The notes under the pieces are model-generated. The model saw only the letters and a list, made by a program, of their open reading frames with translations. It was not told where the DNA came from and did not search any database. This document shows positions 24,446 through 32,513 of a stretch of 33,188 nt of DNA, in pieces (position 1 is the stretch's first letter; each line of letters starts with the position of its first letter). The stretch is from Dehalococcoidia bacterium. GTDB taxonomy: Bacteria; Chloroflexota; Dehalococcoidia; DSTF01; WHTK01. The translations under genes were made by a program, and so were the position numbers. The stretch lies in the NCBI GenBank assembly GCA_009377745.1, contig WHTK01000034.1, positions 1 to 33,188 on the forward strand, read 5' to 3'.

Positions 24446-26218
24446 ATGGAAAATGGCTACTGGTCTTCGGTCCTTCACAAGCGACAGCTCACGCGGCGAC
24501 GGCTACTCAAGGGCGCGGCGGGTGTAGCAGCCGGCGGCGCCGCCCTCAGCCTCATCGGCTGCGGTGGTGGCGATGACGGCGGCGTCGAAGGTGATGCCTC
24601 CGGCCTGCTCAGCGACGCTGTCGACACGACGAAGCAGGCGAAGGTTGGTGGCACCTGGCCCAGCTCCTACGCCGAAGCAATCGTCAACATGGACCCCATC
24701 CTCAACCAAAACTCGCCGACCTTCCCGAACCTGATCCCCGTCTACAGCCAGCTCCTCAAGTCCGGCATCAGCTCCACGGGACGCCCCGGCGCCTCCGATC
24801 TTACCGGCGACCTGGCTCAGTCCTGGGAGTTCAACGCGGACGGCACCCAGATCACCCTCAAGATCAGACCCAACCTCAAGTGGGACCCGCGTCCACCCAC
24901 CAACGGCCGCGTCGTCACCTCCGCCGACGTCAAGGCGGCCTGGGACAAGTACGCTTCTGTCGGCGCTTCCCGCGGTGAGCTCGTCCGCGCCGCCAACCCG
25001 GACGCCCCGATCGACTCGGTCGAGACCCCAGACGCCAGCACCGTCGTCTTCAAGATGGGCTTCCCCTACCCCAACGTCATCGATGGCCTCTCCAACGAGC
25101 AGACCTTCTACATCATGCCGATGGACGACAACTTCAACTGGAAATCGGACATGCGCGGCACCGGCCCCTACCGCCTGGAGAGCTTCCGTCCCAGCGCCGG
25201 CGTAACCTTCGTCCGCAACCCTGACTGGTACGACGCTCCTCGCCCCTACTTTGAGCGCCTCGAACGCACCCTGATCTCGGACTACGCGACGGCGCTCTCG
25301 CAGTTCAAGGCCCAGAACATCTGGGATCTCGCCATCCGTGCAGAGGACGTGCTCGCCACCAAGGGCGAGAACCCCGGCATGATGCTTCTGCCTGAGAAGG
25401 ATATCGAGTTCAACGCCGCCTTCCTCAACTTCTCGAAGGCTGAAGACTCTTTCTTCAAGGATGTCCGCGTCCGCCGCGCCCTCTCGATGATGCTGGACCG
25501 CGACCTGCTTACTGAGACGTTCTACAACGTCAAGATCTTCCAGGACGCCGGCCTGCCGGTCCGTCTCTTCTGGCACAGCCACCTCGCCGCCGGCCTGCCC
25601 GAATGGCTCGACCCGCAGGGCACTGACCTCGGCGAAGGCGCCAAATACTTCCAGTACAACCCGGCCGAGGCCAAGAAGCTGGTCGAAGCCGCCGGCCTGA
25701 CAACGCCCTACACGGCGCCGCACCACTTCTTTATCGACAACGCCCAGGATGAAATCCGCTACAACGAGGTCATCAACGCAATGATGTCGGACGGCGGCGT
25801 CTTTAACATGACGATCGATGGCATGGCATACGACACCAACTGGCGCGCCGCCCGCGCCAGCGCCGGTATGGGTTTCAAGGGCGTCCTCTGGCACCGCGCC
25901 GCCGCACTCAGCGCCGATGTAATCCTCACTCAGCGCTACACGCCCAAGGGCCGCAACTCCGTCTCCGCTAACCCCATCCCCGGCATCACGGACCTCGTCC
26001 TCAAGCAGAAGACGGAGCTCGACCCCAAGCGCCGCGAAGCCCTAATCCACGAGATCCAGAAAACCGCCGCCATGGAGTTTCCGGACATGACTCGGGCCGG
26101 CACCGCGCCCGGCTTCACCCTCCACTGGCCGCAGCTGGCCAACCACAACGTCTTCAGCGTCAGCAATGACTCGGCTAAGCAGTTCGTCTACGCCTGGTAC
26201 GACGAGTCCAAGGCGTAG
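24446..26218 (+). CDS. Family 5 solute-binding lipoprotein, copy 2 (Tat-exported)
   Basis: This 590-residue paralogue is very close to copy 1 along its whole length. ATG 24446 is preferred over an upstream in-frame start at 24401 because GGTGGAAG lies just before it and the N-terminus then aligns with both neighbours. The twin-arginine TRRRLLKG and lipobox LIGC with Cys39 are identical in position. It differs from copy 1 mainly around residues 290-310 (QNIWDLAIRAEDVLATKG) and in scattered surface positions, which may shift ligand choice. It has its own promoter-like element and terminator, so the copies can be expressed separately. Confidence 0.93.
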   Translation: MENGYWSSVLHKRQLTRRRLLKGAAGVAAGGAALSLIGCGGGDDGGVEGDASGLLSDAVDTTKQAKVGGTWPSSYAEAIVNMDPILNQNSPTFPNLIPVYSQLLKSGISSTGRPGASDLTGDLAQSWEFNADGTQITLKIRPNLKWDPRPPTNGRVVTSADVKAAWDKYASVGASRGELVRAANPDAPIDSVETPDASTVVFKMGFPYPNVIDGLSNEQTFYIMPMDDNFNWKSDMRGTGPYRLESFRPSAGVTFVRNPDWYDAPRPYFERLERTLISDYATALSQFKAQNIWDLAIRAEDVLATKGENPGMMLLPEKDIEFNAAFLNFSKAEDSFFKDVRVRRALSMMLDRDLLTETFYNVKIFQDAGLPVRLFWHSHLAAGLPEWLDPQGTDLGEGAKYFQYNPAEAKKLVEAAGLTTPYTAPHHFFIDNAQDEIRYNEVINAMMSDGGVFNMTIDGMAYDTNWRAARASAGMGFKGVLWHRAAALSADVILTQRYTPKGRNSVSANPIPGITDLVLKQKTELDPKRREALIHEIQKTAAMEFPDMTRAGTAPGFTLHWPQLANHNVFSVSNDSAKQFVYAWYDESKA

Positions 26219-26240
26219 CCTCCCGCTCAGCCAAGCCCAA

Positions 26241-26272
26241 CGAGCCGCGGAATTGCCCCGCGGCTCGTTTTT
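26241..26272 (+). terminator. Terminator after binding protein copy 2
   Basis: CGAGCCGCGG (26241-26250) pairs with CCGCGGCTCG (26258-26267), followed by TTTTT. Confidence 0.95.
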
Positions 26273-26322
26273 ATTGTCTAGCCCTTCCACCCGCCAAATC
26301 CATCCGCACCCTCGATGCGTAA

Positions 26323-26374
26323 TATAGATAAAGAGAATGCTTACATAGCTCCTGGTCGATATATCGTGTAACAT
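26323..26374 (+). promoter_or_regulatory. Conserved upstream element of binding protein copy 3
   Basis: TATAGATAA (26323) and CGTGTAACAT (26365-26374) match the element before copy 2, with the same spacing and almost the same distance to the start codon (51 versus 53 bp). Confidence 0.5.
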
Positions 26375-26424
26375 GCAGCCAATTATCGGAGGCCCCCCGG
26401 CCGGGGAGAAGTCTGGAGGTAGAA

Positions 26425-28209
26425 ATGGATAGCGGCTACTGGTCCTCGATCCTGCGAGAGCGGCAGTTAACGCGCCGGCGGCTGCTCAAAGGCGCTGGAG
26501 GCGTTGCCGCCGGCGGTATGGCGCTCAGCCTCATTGGCTGCGGCGGTGGCGATGATGATGGCGTAGCGGGCGATGCATCCGGCCTGCTCAACAAGGTCTC
26601 GGATACGACCAAGCAGGCAAAGGTCGGCGGCACCTGGGTCAGCTCTTACGATGAAGACGTCATCAACATGGACCCCATCCTCAACAACGCCAGCCCCACC
26701 TTCCCGCAGCTGGTCCCCGTCTACAGCCAGCTCCTCAAAGCCGGCATCAGCACCACCAAGACTCCCGGCGCCGGCGACATCCTCGGCGACGTGGCAGAGT
26801 CCTGGGAGTTCAACGCGGACGGCACCCAGATCACGTTCAAGCTACGCCAGAATATGAAGTGGGACTCACGCCCGCCGACCAGCGGCCGCGCCATCACATC
26901 GGCTGACGTGAAGTGGAGCTGGGACAAGTTCGCCACCGTTGGCAACTCCGCGGCTGAGCTGGTCAACTCCCGCAACCCAGACGCGGCTATCTCCTCGATT
27001 GAGACCCCGGACGCGCGCACCGTGGTCTTCAAGATGGCATTCCCTTACCCCAACGTCGTTGACCAGCTTTCCAACCAGCAGACGTTCTACGTCATGCCCG
27101 CGGATGACAGCTTCAACTTCCGGACTGATATGCGCGGCTCCGGCCCCTACATCCTGGAGCAGTTCCGGCCCAGTTCAAACGCCAATTACATCCGCAACCC
27201 TGACTGGTACGACAGCCCACGCCCCTACTACGAGCGCCTGGAGCGCACCCTTATCCCCGAGTACGCCAGCGGCCTGGCGCAGTTCAAGGCCCAGAACATC
27301 TACGACTACGCGGTGCGCCAGGAAGATGTAATTTCCACCAAGCAGTCTCACCCTGAGATGGTGATGCTGCGCGAGCTGCAGTTGGACACGAGCCTCGGCG
27401 GCTTCATGAACTTCTCCAAGAGAGAGGACTCCCTCTTCAAGGACGTGCGCCTGCGGCGCGCGGCATCCATGATGCTCGACCGTGACCTGCTCGTGGAGAC
27501 CTTCCAGAACGTCAAGCAGTTCCGCGACGTCGGTCTGCCGGTCGAGATCTTCTGGACCAGCTTCCTGGGCCCCGGGCTGCCGGAATGGCTAGACCCGAAG
27601 GGCACGGCCCTCGGTGAAGGCGCCAAGTTTTACCAGCACAACCCGGAGGAGGCGCGCAAGCTTGTCCAGGCCGCCGGCGTCACCATGCCCTACGAGGCTC
27701 CCTTCGCCCACTACATTGACCAGGTGCCGGAGGACCAGCCACGCTTCCAGGTCCTCATCGGCATGATGAGCGAAGGTGGCATCTTCAATATCACCTCAGA
27801 GCAATTGCTCTACAACACCTCCTGGCGCTCTGCTCGCCAGTCCGGTGGCCTGGAGCACACCGGTATGCTCTGGCACCGCACCGCCGGCCTCAGCGCCGAC
27901 GTTATCCTCACCCAGATGTGGACGCCCAAGGGCCGGAACTCGCAGGACAGCCGCGGCCCAACCCCCGGCATCACTGACCTTGTCCTCAAACAGAAGACCG
28001 AGCTTGACCCGGCTAAGAGGACAGGCATTGTCCATGACATCCAAAAGCAGCTGTCCATGGACTGGCCGGTCATCCCGTGGGCCGGCACAGCGCCCGGTTT
28101 CACCCTTCACTGGCCTTGGCTGAATAACCACCACGTGTTCATCCAGGGCAACGCCTCGGCCAAGTCCTTCGTCTATGCCTGGAACGACGAATCGAAGCGC
28201 AAGGCCTGA
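26425..28209 (+). CDS. Family 5 solute-binding lipoprotein, copy 3 (Tat-exported)
   Basis: This 594-residue protein is clearly related to copies 1 and 2 but more diverged. It keeps the signal layout exactly: TRRRLLKG, then LIGC with Cys39. ATG 26425 follows GGAGG. Core blocks are conserved (MDPILNNASPTF, SWEFNADGTQIT, NPDWYDSPRPYYERLERTL, LKQKTELDP), while the C-terminal ligand-lobe region (TMPYEAPFAHYIDQVPEDQP, residues ~420-440) differs strongly from the other two, so a different ligand is likely. It is the last of three tandem genes and has a terminator of its own. Confidence 0.93.
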   Translation: MDSGYWSSILRERQLTRRRLLKGAGGVAAGGMALSLIGCGGGDDDGVAGDASGLLNKVSDTTKQAKVGGTWVSSYDEDVINMDPILNNASPTFPQLVPVYSQLLKAGISTTKTPGAGDILGDVAESWEFNADGTQITFKLRQNMKWDSRPPTSGRAITSADVKWSWDKFATVGNSAAELVNSRNPDAAISSIETPDARTVVFKMAFPYPNVVDQLSNQQTFYVMPADDSFNFRTDMRGSGPYILEQFRPSSNANYIRNPDWYDSPRPYYERLERTLIPEYASGLAQFKAQNIYDYAVRQEDVISTKQSHPEMVMLRELQLDTSLGGFMNFSKREDSLFKDVRLRRAASMMLDRDLLVETFQNVKQFRDVGLPVEIFWTSFLGPGLPEWLDPKGTALGEGAKFYQHNPEEARKLVQAAGVTMPYEAPFAHYIDQVPEDQPRFQVLIGMMSEGGIFNITSEQLLYNTSWRSARQSGGLEHTGMLWHRTAGLSADVILTQMWTPKGRNSQDSRGPTPGITDLVLKQKTELDPAKRTGIVHDIQKQLSMDWPVIPWAGTAPGFTLHWPWLNNHHVFIQGNASAKSFVYAWNDESKRKA

Positions 28210-28230
28210 TCACACCAGCGCCATACTCGA

Positions 28231-28260
28231 AGGGCCGCGGGTTTGAACCCGCGGCCTTTC
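28231..28260. terminator. Terminator after binding protein copy 3
   Basis: GGCCGCGGGTT (28233-28243) pairs with AACCCGCGGCC (28246-28256), with a 2-nt loop that opens to 4, followed by TTTC. It probably also ends the convergent sigma/anti-sigma transcript. Confidence 0.85.
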
Positions 28261-28304
28261 ATCTTGCTGAAGAATGAGTGATCCCGCTGCCCGGCTATCC
28301 CAGG

Positions 28305-29015
28305 CTAGATCTCTGAGACCAGGATCGGCGTTGTCGTCGGCGACGTGCTGCCGCCGGCAGGCTCGATGCTGATCGCTATGGCGGAGGCATCCGAGAGGTC
28401 GATTTCCATCGCCGTTACGGTGTTCGCGGCCATCACCCCCATGCTTACCGGGCCGCCATCGGTGATCTGCCAGACCTGATAGGCTCGGTCGGCACTCAGC
28501 TGTGGTAGCTCAAGGCTTAGCAGGGCCAACTGGCGCTCCGGCACGTAAACGAAGTCGACACGGTGGTCGGACCCTTCGATTGTGCGCACTACAACGCCCC
28601 CAGGCGGAGCGTCATCGCCACGCGAGATCCCCCAGGCGCCCAACCCCACCGCGACCACCAACAGCGCTGCCGCCAGCGCGTAGCCGAATGAAGGCATAGC
28701 GAATGTGCCACGCTTCGGCTGACGCGGCGGCTGCGGCGGCTGGGGTGTAGCGCCCATCGGCTCAGCCGGGGCCGGCGCGCCCACCGCGCTATCGAATGCA
28801 TCGAGAAGGCTATTCCGCAGCCGGCCAGATGTCTCTACCGAATCCAGCATGGCCGGCAGGCGGTCCGTAACGCTGCGGAAATCGCCCAGCTCCGCGTCGT
28901 GCTGCCGGCACTCGGCGAGATGATGCTCAACCGCGACGCTCTCGTCGCGGTCCAGCGCGTCCACCGCGTAAGCCGCCAGTGACTCGTCGATCTCCTGGCA
29001 TGTGAGATCGTTCAT
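28305..29015 (-). CDS. Anti-sigma factor, RskA-like
   Basis: This 236-residue protein begins with a zinc-finger anti-sigma helix bundle: Cys6, then EHHLAEC with His32-x3-Cys36. The usual fourth ligand Cys is replaced by His39 (CRQH). A Pro-rich linker (~80-103) leads to one membrane helix at about 111-131. The outside part carries the RskA_C pattern RAYQVWQITDGGPVSMGVM. It should hold the ECF sigma factor at the membrane until a signal triggers release. Its start overlaps the sigma gene stop by 4 bp (ATGA), so the two are translationally coupled. Confidence 0.9.
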   Translation of the reverse strand: MNDLTCQEIDESLAAYAVDALDRDESVAVEHHLAECRQHDAELGDFRSVTDRLPAMLDSVETSGRLRNSLLDAFDSAVGAPAPAEPMGATPQPPQPPRQPKRGTFAMPSFGYALAAALLVVAVGLGAWGISRGDDAPPGGVVVRTIEGSDHRVDFVYVPERQLALLSLELPQLSADRAYQVWQITDGGPVSMGVMAANTVTAMEIDLSDASAIAISIEPAGGSTSPTTTPILVSEI

Positions 29016-29581
29016 GTTTCGCTCTCGTTAAGGCTGCGGCGCATCCGGCCCAGGGCCAGGCGCAGGCGGCTTTTCACCGTCCCCGCCGGCACTTGCATCC
29101 GCGTCGCCACTTCATTAATCGTCAGGCCGCCAAAATAGGTTAACAGCACCGTCTGGCGCTGGTCTTCCGGCAGCGTCTGCAGCGCCGCGCGTACGCTTTC
29201 CTGGTCATCGGCTCTGGTCGCGGCCTCCTCCGGGCCCTCGCCACCGGACGCTATCGGCATTTCTGGGTCGAGTGATGTCTCGCCCTTACGCCCGCGCTGC
29301 CGCAGCCTATCGACCGCCTTGTGATGCACGATCGTGAACAAGTAGCTGCGGATGCCGCGCGCCGGGTCAAGCCGGCCCGCCTGCCGCCACAACGCCAGGA
29401 AGGATTCCTGCACCACGTCCTCTGCCTCGGATGCGGCGCCAAGCACCCGCAAAGCCAGCCCGTGGGCAGCGCCGCGGTAGGCGTCATACACCCCCTCAAG
29501 GCTGGCTCTGTCGTTCCGGCGCAGGCCATCGACCAAATACTGCTCTTGCTCCTCTTCCATTGTTCGTCCGGCAGGCGTCAT
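29012..29581 (-). CDS. ECF-family sigma factor (SigK/RpoE-like)
   Basis: This 189-residue protein has sigma region 2 (YDAYRGAAHGLALRVLG, EDVVQESFLALWRQ, IRSYLFTIVHHKAVDRLRQR) and region 4 with its helix-turn-helix (LPEDQRQTVLLTYFGGLTIN, then VPAGTVKSRLRLALGRMR). It directs RNA polymerase to a small regulon and is controlled by the anti-sigma factor encoded with it. Start at 29581 is uncertain; an ATG at 29560 is an alternative, and neither has a strong ribosome site. It is divergent from the DUF4331 operon, which is a plausible target. Confidence 0.93.
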   Translation of the reverse strand: MTPAGRTMEEEQEQYLVDGLRRNDRASLEGVYDAYRGAAHGLALRVLGAASEAEDVVQESFLALWRQAGRLDPARGIRSYLFTIVHHKAVDRLRQRGRKGETSLDPEMPIASGGEGPEEAATRADDQESVRAALQTLPEDQRQTVLLTYFGGLTINEVATRMQVPAGTVKSRLRLALGRMRRSLNESET

Positions 29582-29861
29582 TGGATCAATAAAAGAGAAA
29601 ATCGGCGCGGCGAGTGATCCACGGGCTCCGCGACAGCGAAAGAGAGAAAGATGCAGGCGCCCGGCTGGCGCGGCGCCCAGAAGAATCGAGACCGGAGCGG
29701 ACTCCCAGCATCTTAATTAACCGATTGTAACAACCCGCGCCACTTAGGAGATGCCCATCTCGTCCGCTCCGTGCCCGCTGGAAGGGGGACTTATTCGAAG
29801 CGACCGCACCTCGCCGGACAGATCTGGCGTTTCCAACAGCACACGCAGAAGGAGAAAGAGA
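29582..29861. promoter_or_regulatory. Divergent region between ECF sigma and DUF4331 genes
   Basis: These 280 bp hold a 7-bp inverted repeat, TGGATCA (29582-29588) and TGATCCA (29615-29621), beside the sigma gene start. Another point of interest is the TTAATTAACCGATTGTAACA stretch at 29713-29732, the only A/T-rich part and a possible promoter for the plus-strand genes. AAGGAG at 29849-29854 is the ribosome site of the DUF4331 gene. Confidence 0.45.
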
Positions 29862-31148
29862 TTGCGTAAATCCCTAATCGCTATAGCAACCCTGGCGCTG
29901 GTAGCCTCCGGGGCCTTCGCCTCCATGGCAACGGTCAGCGGCGCCGACCACCGCGACTCGCCGCTCAACGTCGCCAACCCGCTGGCGGACATTAACGATG
30001 TCTACGCCTTCCGCAGCGCGGAGAACAGCAGCAACGTCGTCGTCGCCATCAGCGTCAATCCGCTGATCGCCCCCAGCGACAATGCCTCCCGCGGCAAGTT
30101 TGATCCCGCTGTCACCTATCAGGTCCACATCGACCGCACCGGTGACTACGCCGGCGAGGCCATGGCCGAGTTCAGCGTCAACAGCGCTGCGGATACCCTC
30201 ATCGTCAACGGCCTCGGACAGCAGATCACCGCGCCGATCACGCCTCCGGGCGCATCGCCCATCGTGACCAACGTTGGCGGTATCAAGCTCTTCGCCGGTC
30301 TACGAGACGACCCCTTCTTCTTCGACCTGACCGGCTTTCAGGCCTTTGTGGCCAGCCCCACCAAGCTGCCAGCTCAAGGCCTGCGGTTCCAGGGCGCCGG
30401 CACGCCGGCCGACACCTTCGCTGGCACCAATGTCCTGGCCATCGTCATCGAAGTTCCGATCACCGCCGCGACCGGCGGCTCTTCCGCCAACAGCGGCACA
30501 ATCCGCGCCTGGGCCTCAACCGAACGCAACGGCCAGCGCATCGACCGCATGGGCATCCCGACCCTCAACACCGTCTTGATCCCCAGCGGCCAGAAGGACG
30601 CCTTCAACCAACAGAACCCGATCGACGACATCGCGGCCTCCCGGCCGACCGGTATCAACACGATCGAGACTCTGCGCGGCGCCGTGGACGCCCTCTTCGG
30701 CTCCCCGCAGACCGGCGGCCCTCTCGGTGACCTCACCTCGGAGCAGGTCGGCAACGCCCTGCTACCGGACGTGGTGACCATCAACTTCGCCAACCCCGTC
30801 CAGTTCCCCAACGGACGCCGCCTCCAGGATGACGTCATCGACGCTGCCTTGGGCGTGGTGCTCAACCGTGGCGGCGCTAACGGCATCGCCGATGGCGTCA
30901 ACGCCAACGACAGGGCATTCCTGGGCAGCTTCCCCTATCTGGCAGAACCCCACGGAGGCGCTGTTACTGCCTCCCCTGCGCCCTCGACCGGCGGTAGTGG
31001 CGGCACGGTCCGCCCGCCAAGCACCGGCGATGCCGGCCTCTTTGCTGACCGCGAGAGCATGTGGGCCCTCTCGGCCGGCTTCTTCTTCCTGGCTGTAAGT
31101 CTCGGTGGCGCCGGCGTCTTCGCCGCACTCCGAGCCCGCGGCCGCTAA
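29862..31148 (+). CDS. Secreted DUF4331 protein with PPSTG-type C-terminus
   Basis: TTG 29862, seven bases after AAGGAG, gives 428 residues beginning MRKSLIAIATLALVASGAFA, a normal Sec signal peptide; in-frame starts further upstream would bury this. The mature part starts ADHRDSPLN and shows the DUF4331 pattern DINDVYAFRS. The function of DUF4331 is not known. The C-terminus has Gly/Ser/Thr-rich sequence, RPPSTGD at 384-390, a membrane helix (~400-422) and a basic end (RARGR), the layout of a sortase sorting signal. It is 13 bp before the TPR gene. Confidence 0.9.
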   Translation: MRKSLIAIATLALVASGAFASMATVSGADHRDSPLNVANPLADINDVYAFRSAENSSNVVVAISVNPLIAPSDNASRGKFDPAVTYQVHIDRTGDYAGEAMAEFSVNSAADTLIVNGLGQQITAPITPPGASPIVTNVGGIKLFAGLRDDPFFFDLTGFQAFVASPTKLPAQGLRFQGAGTPADTFAGTNVLAIVIEVPITAATGGSSANSGTIRAWASTERNGQRIDRMGIPTLNTVLIPSGQKDAFNQQNPIDDIAASRPTGINTIETLRGAVDALFGSPQTGGPLGDLTSEQVGNALLPDVVTINFANPVQFPNGRRLQDDVIDAALGVVLNRGGANGIADGVNANDRAFLGSFPYLAEPHGGAVTASPAPSTGGSGGTVRPPSTGDAGLFADRESMWALSAGFFFLAVSLGGAGVFAALRARGR

Positions 31149-31161
31149 CGGAAAGGTAACG

Positions 31162-32513
31162 ATGAGAATGGCCGTCCAGGGAATCAGCGCCAAAACGACA
31201 AAGCTACCGCCCAGCCCCATCGCTTTCGGGCTGGCGGCTGCCCTCGCCGCCGCGCTCTCCCTGGCGGCCGCTCTCGTCGGCCTCGGCTCCCGGGGCCAGG
31301 ACGCCCCGCCTGCGGTCACGGCCATCGAAGAGGCCGCGGCCCGCAACCAGCGCATCGCCTTCTTCGAAGCCCGGGCCGAGGCGGACGTAATCGATTTCGT
31401 CAGCCTCAACACCCTCGCCCGTGAGTACCTGCAACGGGCGCGCGAGACCGGCGACGTCAGCGACTACGAACGCGCCGAGATCGCCGCCACCCGCTCGCTC
31501 GAGATACTGCCCGCTAACAACTTCAGCGGCCTCGTCTCGCTGGCAGCGGTCCGCTTCGCCCAGCACGATTTCGCCGCCGCCCTGACCCTGGGCCAGCAGG
31601 CCGTGTCCCTCAAGCCGGATGACCCCGCCGGCTACGGCGTCCGCGGCGACGCGCTACTGGGGGTGGGTAGATACAAGGAGGCCGAGGGCGACTACCAGAA
31701 AATGGTCCTGCTTGAGCCATCCCTGCCGGCCCTGTCGCGGCTGGCCGGCCTCGCCTATCTCACGGGCAACGAGGTCAATACCGTCGATTTCTGGCGTCAG
31801 TCAATCGCGGCCGCCGAGGGCCTGCCGGCCGAGAACCTCGCCTGGGCCCACACCCAGCTCGGCGGTGTCTACTTCGCTCTCGGCGAGACCAGCAAGGCCG
31901 AGAAGGAGTACGCCGCCGCTCTCCGTGTCTACCCCGGCCACGTCCCTGCCCTGGCCGGCCTGGCCTCGGTCCGTTCGGCCCAGGACCGGCCGGATGAGGC
32001 GCTAGACCTGGCGCAACGCGCAGTCGCGCGCCTGCCGCGGCCCCAGAACGTAACGTTGCTGGCTGACCTCTACCTTCGCGCCGGCCGCGCCGAAGACGCC
32101 GCGGCCCAGTACGCCCTCGTCGATGCCATCGACGCGCTCTACCGCGACGCCGGCATCAACACCGATCTACAGCTCGCCCTCTTCTACGCTGATCACAACC
32201 GCAATCTGGAGCGCGCTCTGACCATCGCGGCTACCGCCTACGAGGCTGCGCCGGGCATCTACAGCGCCGACGCCCTGGCTTGGGTCCTCCCGGCCAATAC
32301 GCCGAAGCCAATGCCCGGATTAGCGAGGCGCTGCGCTTTGGGACGCCGGACGCCTCGCTGCACTACCACGCGGCCCTGATCGCCAACGCCCTCGGCGACA
32401 AGTCGGCAGCGCGGCGTCACCTGGAGCGCCTTACCGATCTCAACCCTCGCTTCTCCGTCCTCCACGCCGGTGAGGCCGCGCGCTTGCTCGCCGAACTGAG
32501 GTCCGGACAATGA
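31162..32513 (+). pseudogene. Membrane-anchored TPR-repeat protein, frameshifted near the 3' end
   Basis: ATG 31162 follows AAAGGT. A membrane helix (~20-42, AFGLAAALAAALSLAAALVG) is followed by at least six TPR-like helix pairs, for example LGQQAVSLKPDDPAGYGVRG, LGETSKAEKEYAAALRVYPG and RAGRAEDAAAQYALVDAID. The reading frame breaks at about 32290: the first frame goes to a stop at 32379 in Arg-rich nonsense, while the TPR pattern resumes as GQYAEANARISEALRFGTPD in another frame and ends at 32513. About 7 nt seem to be missing, since TPRs of this type usually have Y-R-x between WVL and GQY. TPR proteins are protein-binding scaffolds. The stop overlaps the next start (ATGA). Confidence 0.8.

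Noticed and set aside
24503..25894. 463-codon minus-strand frame inside binding protein copy 2
   Set aside because: A matching shadow frame occurs antisense to copy 1, as expected from shared codons; its composition (Val/Gly/Asp-rich) is typical of antisense GC-rich DNA and it has no ribosome site.
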